DNA of 64,000 nucleotides from Polyangiaceae bacterium (GTDB lineage Bacteria; Myxococcota_A; Polyangia; Polyangiales; Polyangiaceae). Positions within the stretch are counted from its first letter, which is position 1. Each line of letters opens with the position of its first letter. Below are positions 58,631 to 64,000 of the stretch, in pieces. The notes beneath the pieces were generated by a model that ran no database searches, was not told the DNA's origin, and worked only from the letters and a program-made list of their open reading frames with translations. Position numbers and translations under genes: made by a program. Location: NCBI GenBank assembly GCA_013361525.1, contig JABFXY010000163.1, positions 1 to 64,000 on the forward strand, given 5' to 3'.

Positions 58631-60706
58631 ATGCGGCGAGCCCTGCTTTCTTCGATCGCGCTCCTCGGTTTCCTCTCGGCCTGCAGCGACAGCGGCGACG
58701 GCACGACGAGCTCGACGACGTCGGCCGGCGGCGAAGGAACGGGTGGCGAGACCATCACCGCGACCGGCACCGGCGCGTCGGGCGGGCTCGGCGGCGAAGG
58801 AGGCATGGGCACCGGCGGCTCCACCGGAAGCGTCTGTCCCGAGTGCCCCGCGTGCACCGAAATCGAAGATGCGACGGTGTCGAGCTTGCCGCTCGAAGGT
58901 TACGTCCTCGAGGTCGAGGTCGTCGGCTCGCGCATGTATGCCGTCGAACAGCTGACGGACGGCACACTCGCCGAGGTGACGATTTACGATGTCGCGGCCG
59001 ACGGCACGCTGACGAAACGCGGCACCATCGCCACCCCCGGGAACGCGGACGACTTGGCCGTCGTCGACGACACCGTCTTCATCGCCGACGGCGACGGCGG
59101 GCTTCAGATCGCCGACGCATCGAACCCCGACGACCCCGTCGTGATCGGATCGCTGGTGTTCGGAGCGGCGTACGGCGTCGATATCGAAGGTGACTACGCG
59201 TTCGTCACGGGCGGTGGAAACGGCCTGCGCATCATCGACGTGTCGGATCCGACGATGCCTGGGCTCGTGAGCGTTTGGGGCGGCGCACCAGGGCCGTTTC
59301 ACGCGATCAGCGTCGATGACGGCGTCGCGTACATCTCGGTCTACACCGGCAGCGGCAACCTCTATGCGATCGATGTCTCGACACCGACTTCGCCCGCGCT
59401 CCTCTCGACCTTCCCCGATTCGCCGAGCGCACTGTCGATCCTCGCGAAGGACGGCGTGCTTCACGCCGCGACCGGATACGACGTCGAGATCTACGACATC
59501 TCGAATCCCGCGGTCCCCACGCACCTATCGACGTTCGATCCGACGGGCTCGGGCCCCCATTACGCGTGGCGTGAGGGCGACACGATGATCGTCGCGAACT
59601 CGGGGCGCGGGGTCGATTGGGTGGACATGACCGACCCGGCGAATCCGGTCCTCGAAGCGACGTATCGCAACTACGGCCCTTATTACACCGCAGCGCCGGT
59701 CGCGGGATTTGTCGTCGCCAGCGCGATCTACGACCAGATGCGCGTCCTCGACCCGGCGCAAGCGAAGGCGTCGTCGTGGCCGTCGGCGAGCGCATCGTTC
59801 TCGGACGACATCTCGTACGCGCTCGCAACGGACGGCCACCGCGCCTTCATCGCGCGCGGCTATGAGGGATTGGTCGTCGTCGACCTGGAGACGAGCACAC
59901 CCGAAATCCTATCGAGTACCGAGATTCCGAACGGAAACGGTGTCGACGTCGCCTTTGGCAACGGCAAAGCCTATGTCGCGGCAGGCATCGGCGGATTGGT
60001 CATTTTCGACGTCTCGAACCCGAGCGCGCCGAGCGTGCTGTCGCAGCTCGAGCTCGACGGCGCCGCCATCGAGGTGGTCGCGGACGACGCGTTCGCCTAC
60101 GTCGCATTGAATCCGGCCACGGGCGACGGCGGCATCGACGTCGTTTCGATTTCGAATCCGAGCGCACCCGCCGTCGTCGCGCACATCGATCGGGCATTTT
60201 TGCCGGACGAAATGGTCTTGTCCGGCGGCTACCTCTATTTGGAAGAAGGCGGACTCGTCATTTACGACGTGGAAAATCCGATGGCGCCGGTCGTCGCGGG
60301 CGAAGCGGAGATCCCGTTCGAGTTCAGCCAAGATCTCGCCGTCGAAGGTGACACCGTCGTCGTGTTGAGCCGCCGCGCGGTGAACGAAGTCGGAAGACTC
60401 CACGTCTTCGACGTGACGGACAAGACCGCGCCGATGGAGCTGGGGTTCGTCGACATCTCGTCGGACGGCGCCTCGGTCGCGCTGGCCGGGCGATATGCAT
60501 TCGTGGGCGAGACGGTCGGGCTTTGGGTCGCGCCGGCGGTGCGTGTCGTCGACCTCGCCGATCCGACCGCGCCGTTCGTCGTCCACTCGATCGACGCCGA
60601 GTCGGTGCCGAGTGATTTGGCGGTGATTGGGCCTGATCTCGTGGGCCTGTTGGATGCCGGCGCGGGAGAGGACCGACTGGTCCTTCACCACCTGTGCGAG
60701 CCATGA
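58631..60706 (+). CDS. LVIVD-repeat propeller lipoprotein
   Basis: 691 residues. Lipobox FLSAC (C18), then a Gly/Thr-rich linker (GGLGGEGGMGTGGSTG). The body is a series of LVIVD-type repeats such as GLQIADASNPDDPVVIGSL, GLRIIDVSDPTMPGLVSV, GLVIFDVSNPSAPSVLSQL and GLVIYDVENPMAPVVAGE, folding as a beta-propeller on the cell surface. Typical of myxobacteria; partner unknown. It follows the endonuclease-like lipoprotein by 70 bases. Confidence 0.88.
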   Translation: MRRALLSSIALLGFLSACSDSGDGTTSSTTSAGGEGTGGETITATGTGASGGLGGEGGMGTGGSTGSVCPECPACTEIEDATVSSLPLEGYVLEVEVVGSRMYAVEQLTDGTLAEVTIYDVAADGTLTKRGTIATPGNADDLAVVDDTVFIADGDGGLQIADASNPDDPVVIGSLVFGAAYGVDIEGDYAFVTGGGNGLRIIDVSDPTMPGLVSVWGGAPGPFHAISVDDGVAYISVYTGSGNLYAIDVSTPTSPALLSTFPDSPSALSILAKDGVLHAATGYDVEIYDISNPAVPTHLSTFDPTGSGPHYAWREGDTMIVANSGRGVDWVDMTDPANPVLEATYRNYGPYYTAAPVAGFVVASAIYDQMRVLDPAQAKASSWPSASASFSDDISYALATDGHRAFIARGYEGLVVVDLETSTPEILSSTEIPNGNGVDVAFGNGKAYVAAGIGGLVIFDVSNPSAPSVLSQLELDGAAIEVVADDAFAYVALNPATGDGGIDVVSISNPSAPAVVAHIDRAFLPDEMVLSGGYLYLEEGGLVIYDVENPMAPVVAGEAEIPFEFSQDLAVEGDTVVVLSRRAVNEVGRLHVFDVTDKTAPMELGFVDISSDGASVALAGRYAFVGETVGLWVAPAVRVVDLADPTAPFVVHSIDAESVPSDLAVIGPDLVGLLDAGAGEDRLVLHHLCEP

Positions 60707-60811
60707 CGTAACGCGTAGTTCGCTTTGCGCAGGCGCGTTCGCGTCGTGGGAATCGTGCAGCAACAGCGAGCGCGTGCGACGCGCGCCGAACGATCATGTC
60801 TGATCGAGGCA

Positions 60812-61477
60812 ATGACTTGCCAATCCCACTTCACCTCTGCTTTTCCCGCGTCGCGATCCGGCGCGCTCTACCTCTTCGCGGGGCTCTGCGCGGTCGTCGC
60901 TTCATCAGCATGCGTGTCGGCCGAGCGAACGCAGCCTTCCGAAGCGGAGGCATCGGACCGCGTCGTTGCGGATGCACCGCAGACCGGACCATCACCCACG
61001 GTACCGTCGTCACCGACCGAGGCTGCTCCCGTCGAAGGAGCTGCGACGGCGGAGGTTGCGAAACAGCCGGCGAAAGAGCCGGATCCGGCACCGGCGGCAC
61101 CGATCAGCGAGGTTGCGCCGCCGGCTGATGAGCTGCCGGTCGACGGCGCGAACCTCACGATCGACTCGGTCACGGCCGACGGCTTCACGCTCCGCGACCT
61201 GTCGTGCAAAGCCGAGGGAGGCGGCCTCGGCGCGCTCATGATCGGGCCGACCGTGGCCGGATCGCTGAGTAAGAAAAAAACGGCCCTCGACGCCTGCGCA
61301 CCGAAAGGAGCCGACGTACGCGTTCGATTCACTGCTTCGCGTGGAAAGATCGCTTCCGCAGAAGCGAGGTCGGGCGACCCGAAGATCGACGCGTGCGTCG
61401 CGAAGGTCCTCAAGAATGCGCAGGCCGTGCTCGATGGCACGTGCGCGGCGTCGATGCGAATCGGCCGCGCTCCGTAG
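60812..61477 (+). CDS. Lipoprotein with a Pro/Ala linker
   Basis: 221 residues from ATG 60812 (60725 possible). Hydrophobic stretch GALYLFAGLCAVVASSAC gives the lipobox. Residues about 40-115 are a Pro/Ala/Glu linker. The C-terminal domain has TIDSVTADGFTLRDLSCKAE and VRVRFTASRGKIASAEARSG with two or three Cys, resembling the small AgmX/GltJ-like conserved C-terminal modules of myxobacteria (tentative). The TAG stop lies in the second copy of the hairpin element. Confidence 0.72.
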   Translation: MTCQSHFTSAFPASRSGALYLFAGLCAVVASSACVSAERTQPSEAEASDRVVADAPQTGPSPTVPSSPTEAAPVEGAATAEVAKQPAKEPDPAPAAPISEVAPPADELPVDGANLTIDSVTADGFTLRDLSCKAEGGGLGALMIGPTVAGSLSKKKTALDACAPKGADVRVRFTASRGKIASAEARSGDPKIDACVAKVLKNAQAVLDGTCAASMRIGRAP

Positions 61478-61481
61478 CGCG
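61462..61481. repeat. 20-nt hairpin element at a gene end, copy 2 of 2
   Basis: Identical to 4951-4970 and likewise overlapping a TAG stop codon, so both proteins end in GRAP. It lies 27 bases before the convergent VWA gene's stop. Confidence 0.6.
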
Positions 61482-61508
61482 ACCGATTCGGCGTCCCGGA
61501 CGTGTCGT

Positions 61509-62765
61509 TCAGATCTCTTCGGTCTGGCAGCCGACGACGACCTTGATCTTCGCTTCCCCGTCGCTCTTCAAAAGCTCGCAGGCCCCGCCGTACAGCTGCA
61601 CTTGCTCGTTGCCGGGAAGGTAGTCCCAGCCGTCGGCGTGGGCCTGATCCCGCGGCACGGTGATCGTGTCGCCCTCGCTCTGGATCGTGATGTTGACGGC
61701 GCCGTAGTCCGGCGTGCCTCCCTCGACGTCGGGCAGCTCGATCGCGCAGCTCGTCGCGTCGAGCGCGATCGCCTCCAGCGCGTCGCTCAACGCCTGCTCG
61801 AAGTTGTCGACGTTCACGCGGTAAGCGCAATCATTCGTCGCTTCGCAACCCGCATATCGACCGGTGCCGCCAGCCTGCGCGACCAGCGAGAGGTTGACCG
61901 CGAGGTCGGTTGCCGGGTCGCTCGAGGCGGCCTCTGCGTCGATTCCGACGACGTAGGTTCGGACGCCGAGCTGCGCGCCGAGGCTCACCGCATCCAGCGC
62001 GCGCCCGATGTCGTTCGCGCTCGGATCCGCGGTCGTGTCGCACGACGTCGGTAGGCCGTCGGAGAGGAGCACGATGCTCGTGACACCGTCCATCGGCAGC
62101 CCGGAGACGCCGTCGACCGCGCCTTGAAGCGCGGGCGCGAGCGGTGTTCCCCAGTAGAACTCGTCGTCCGACGCGCTCACCGCCGACGTGATCGCGTCCG
62201 CCTGCCCGGCGCTCATCGGAGCCATTGCGACGTCGAACGGGCTGTAGACCGACGATTCGCAACGAGCCTCCGGCCCCGGAAGCTCGCCGGCGCCACACGC
62301 ACCACAATCGATGTAGTTGCCGGCGGTGACCGCGCAGCACGAGATCGGAGCGTCACCGGCGGGGAACATCTGCAGACCCGCGACCGTGTCGCTCGAGAGG
62401 GTCCCGACCAAATGCGCGAGCCCCGCTGTCGTCAGCATCCAGCGCGTATCGGTGCCGGTGACACGCAGGTGCATGCTGCCGGATCGGTCGAGCATGAAGA
62501 GCAGGTTGGTCTGCGCCGGCTCGACGTCGTAGACACCCGTCGCGTCGGGACAGACCTTCGGCTCAGGTTCCGGCTCCGGCTCCGGATCGGCTGCGCCGCC
62601 CATTCCGCCGACCGCGTCGACGCCGCCCGCGCCTTCGCCGCCCGCGCCACCTTCTTCGCCGTCGTCGGTCTCGACCGGCATCGAATCCTCGTCCGAGCAC
62701 GCGGCGCTCATCATCATCAGCGAGCTCAGCGTGGCGACGGTGAACAGGGACAGGATTCGCGACAT
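61509..62765 (-). CDS. VWA-domain lipoprotein
   Basis: 418 residues from ATG 62765. Lipobox SAAC (C23), a Gly/acidic linker, a PEPEPEPEP run, then a von Willebrand factor A domain with MIDAS D93-R-S95-G-S97 (FMLDRSGSMH), and later IVLLSDGLPTSC and TYVVGIDAE. Several disulfide-capable Cys are present (SCCAVTAGNYIDCGACGAG). A metal-dependent adhesion or substrate-binding role at the cell surface is expected. Same class as the lipoproteins on either side. Confidence 0.88.
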   Translation of the reverse strand: MSRILSLFTVATLSSLMMMSAACSDEDSMPVETDDGEEGGAGGEGAGGVDAVGGMGGAADPEPEPEPEPKVCPDATGVYDVEPAQTNLLFMLDRSGSMHLRVTGTDTRWMLTTAGLAHLVGTLSSDTVAGLQMFPAGDAPISCCAVTAGNYIDCGACGAGELPGPEARCESSVYSPFDVAMAPMSAGQADAITSAVSASDDEFYWGTPLAPALQGAVDGVSGLPMDGVTSIVLLSDGLPTSCDTTADPSANDIGRALDAVSLGAQLGVRTYVVGIDAEAASSDPATDLAVNLSLVAQAGGTGRYAGCEATNDCAYRVNVDNFEQALSDALEAIALDATSCAIELPDVEGGTPDYGAVNITIQSEGDTITVPRDQAHADGWDYLPGNEQVQLYGGACELLKSDGEAKIKVVVGCQTEEI

Positions 62766-63142
62766 GTTCTTCTTCCTCCGAGGGCGGTATCTACAGCGCC
62801 GCACATCACCCACCATGTGGGGCTTCGTGGGCCGCGTATGCGACCTGTGTGCCAGCGCAGATCCCCACGTAAATAAGGACTTCTCGAAGCGCGCCTGGCT
62901 AACTGGATCAGCAACGGACCAGGCAAGGGCGATCCAGCGACAGGTTTCGGGAGCCCGCCATCGGCCGGCGTCGGCTCGCGGATCCACGATGGAAACGGGC
63001 GCGACGAAAGCCGTCGTGCGCGCGCGACAAAACGACCCGCGCGCACAGGCTTGGGTGCCCGTGCGACCACAGGGAGCACACCACCAGGCGGGACCAAAGC
63101 CGTCGTGCGCGCGCGAGCCCAATAAGAGTGTATGGACCAGGC
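62766..63142. repeat. Intergenic region with a 21-bp direct repeat
   Basis: AAAGCCGTCGTGCGCGCGCGA is followed after 68 bases by a second identical copy (63007-63027 and 63096-63116). The region also includes the divergent promoters of the VWA gene and the lipoprotein at 63143; no gene is supported inside it. Confidence 0.5.
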
Positions 63143-63730
63143 ATGCGCCTCGTCGGTCCGTCGCTGCTCCTGGTCGTGCTCGCTGCTTGTACGCCCGAGG
63201 AGCCGAAGACTCCGGAGCAGCCGACGGCGGCGCCCACCGCCGCGGCGTCGGCGCCCGTCGATCCCGACGCGGGTCGCGCGCCGACGCCCTACACGGCCGC
63301 GCAAATCCGCGAAGCCAACCCGGCCGGGCGCACGCTCACCTACGTGATCGAGGCGCCCGACAAGGCACCCATCCGCCAGCGCTTCCGCTTCGCGGCCGCC
63401 GACGACGAGCACGCGACGATCGCAACCGAGGTGCTCAGCGAAGACGGCAAGGTCCTCGGCGAGCCGGAGATGAAGATCTCGAGCTGGGAAGAGCTACGCC
63501 ACCACGCGAGCTACCCGAAAGAGGCGACCACGATCGCGGACGCCACCGCCGAAACCCCAGCCGGCAGCTTCCCCTGCAAGCGCTACACGGTGATCGAGCA
63601 GACCGACAAAGGAAAGAAGCGCACCATCGCGTGCTTCGCCAAGGACATGCCGGGCCCCCCGGTCGAGATGACCGTCGAGCTCGACGGGGCGCTGGTCATG
63701 TCGATGACCTTGGTGAAGCGCGAGCCTTGA
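63143..63730 (+). CDS. Lipoprotein, unknown
   Basis: 195 residues from ATG 63143. Signal peptide with lipobox VLAAC, a Pro/Ala linker to about 48, then a conserved-looking globular region: ANPAGRTLTYVIEAPDKAPI, ATIATEVLSEDGKVLG, SFPCKRYTVIEQTDKGKKRT and VEMTVELDGALVMSMTLVKR. Beta-rich, with two Cys. No named family recognised; it resembles small envelope lipoproteins found repeatedly in myxobacteria. Confidence 0.75.
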   Translation: MRLVGPSLLLVVLAACTPEEPKTPEQPTAAPTAAASAPVDPDAGRAPTPYTAAQIREANPAGRTLTYVIEAPDKAPIRQRFRFAAADDEHATIATEVLSEDGKVLGEPEMKISSWEELRHHASYPKEATTIADATAETPAGSFPCKRYTVIEQTDKGKKRTIACFAKDMPGPPVEMTVELDGALVMSMTLVKREP

Positions 63731-63850
63731 GCTTGGTCGCGGCGCCTCGGGCGAGCCGCGACGACGCGAGGAAAGAAAAGGGCGAGGCGATCGGCGCCGT
63801 CCCGCGCGCCGATCCAGCCCGCGACATCGGCGCAACTCGATCCTCTAAAC

Positions 63851-63912
63851 CCTCCTCTTTGCGCCCTTCTTCTTCACTTCGCGCCTTGGCGGTGCCTCTT
63901 CATTCCTCTTCA
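63851..63912. repeat. CTTGGCGC / CTCTTC dispersed element, third copy
   Basis: CCTCCTCTTTGCGCCC, then CACTTCGCGCCTTGGCGGTG, then CCTCTTCATTCCTCTTC: the same order as the pair at 54965-55110. It overlaps the 3' end of the partial gene at the right edge. Confidence 0.5.
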
Positions 63913-64000
63913 GCGTCGGCGCCGCCGACGTAGAAGTCGCCGCCGCCTTCGCGGAACGCTTGCGCGCGCTCTTCCAGGCCTCGGGCGCGGGCCTCCTCCT
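63900..64000 (-). CDS. C-terminal fragment of a gene running off the right edge
   Basis: The minus-strand frame ending at TGA (63900-63902) encodes about 33 residues ending RAQAFREGGGDFYVGGADAE, with no stop back to the window edge. The codon-position pattern and the sensible residue string suggest a real C-terminus. Too short to identify. Confidence 0.5.
   Translation of the reverse strand, partial: EEARARGLEERAQAFREGGGDFYVGGADAEEE

Overview
The window is GC-rich (about two thirds by eye) and looks like chromosome of a myxobacterium, most likely of the Polyangiales type (inference). The signs are many secreted lipoproteins with RCC1, LVIVD, Cys-rich or VWA modules, a MYXO-CTERM-like tail, eukaryote-like Ser/Thr kinases fused to STAND ATPases and TPRs, single-domain response regulators, and dense, often overlapping genes. 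I see no transposase, integrase, CRISPR array or rRNA. The only RNA genes are two tRNA-Glu(TTC).

Layout. 1-3590: a leftward operon (ArsR regulator, SRPBCC protein, DoxX-like membrane protein, UvrA2-like ATPase) whose four genes all overlap by ATGA, driven by a clear promoter with an embedded palindrome. 4.1-6.8 kb: cAMP-phosphodiesterase-like enzyme, a lipoprotein and a DUF899 protein. 6.86-12.84 kb: two near-identical tRNA-Glu genes in inverted orientation bracket a Pro-rich protein, a small exported acidic protein and a three-gene unit: a SulP transporter fused to a gamma-carbonic anhydrase, followed by two SPFH/band-7 membrane proteins and a strong hairpin. 12.8-20.8 kb: methyltransferase, large RCC1 lipoprotein, overlapping AAC(3)-like and APH-like genes, ASCH protein, Gly-rich lipoprotein, PPOX-fold protein. 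20.9-38.5 kb: a signalling district with a membrane Ser/Thr kinase, two receiver proteins, an L,D-transpeptidase, a kinase-STAND-TPR fusion, OmpH/Skp, a PEGA/TPR protein, a glycosyltransferase, a PP2C phosphatase and a roughly 1600-residue kinase-STAND-TPR-GAF-sigma54 activator. 38.5-50.8 kb: lipoproteins (one with 48-residue Cys repeats), a SUMF1-like protein, a GH5-like hydrolase coupled to DUF1361, a BON protein, AsmA/TamB, crotonase, PEBP, metallophosphoesterase and BolA. 50.8-64 kb: HerA-like ATPase, a DUF5939 protein without its cyclase, a MYXO-CTERM protein, more lipoproteins, a VWA lipoprotein and the 3' end of a gene running off the right edge.

Most interesting: the SulP-gamma-CA plus two-SPFH cassette, which reads as a bicarbonate transport/hydration unit with its own membrane scaffolds, carries tandem dyads upstream and a terminator downstream, and sits between inverted tRNA genes. 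Also notable are the five-module sigma54 activator with an altered kinase, the adjacent aminoglycoside-modifying-like pair, and three small dispersed repeat families, copies of which overlap gene ends. Functions come from family recognition by reading the translations; no database search was possible.
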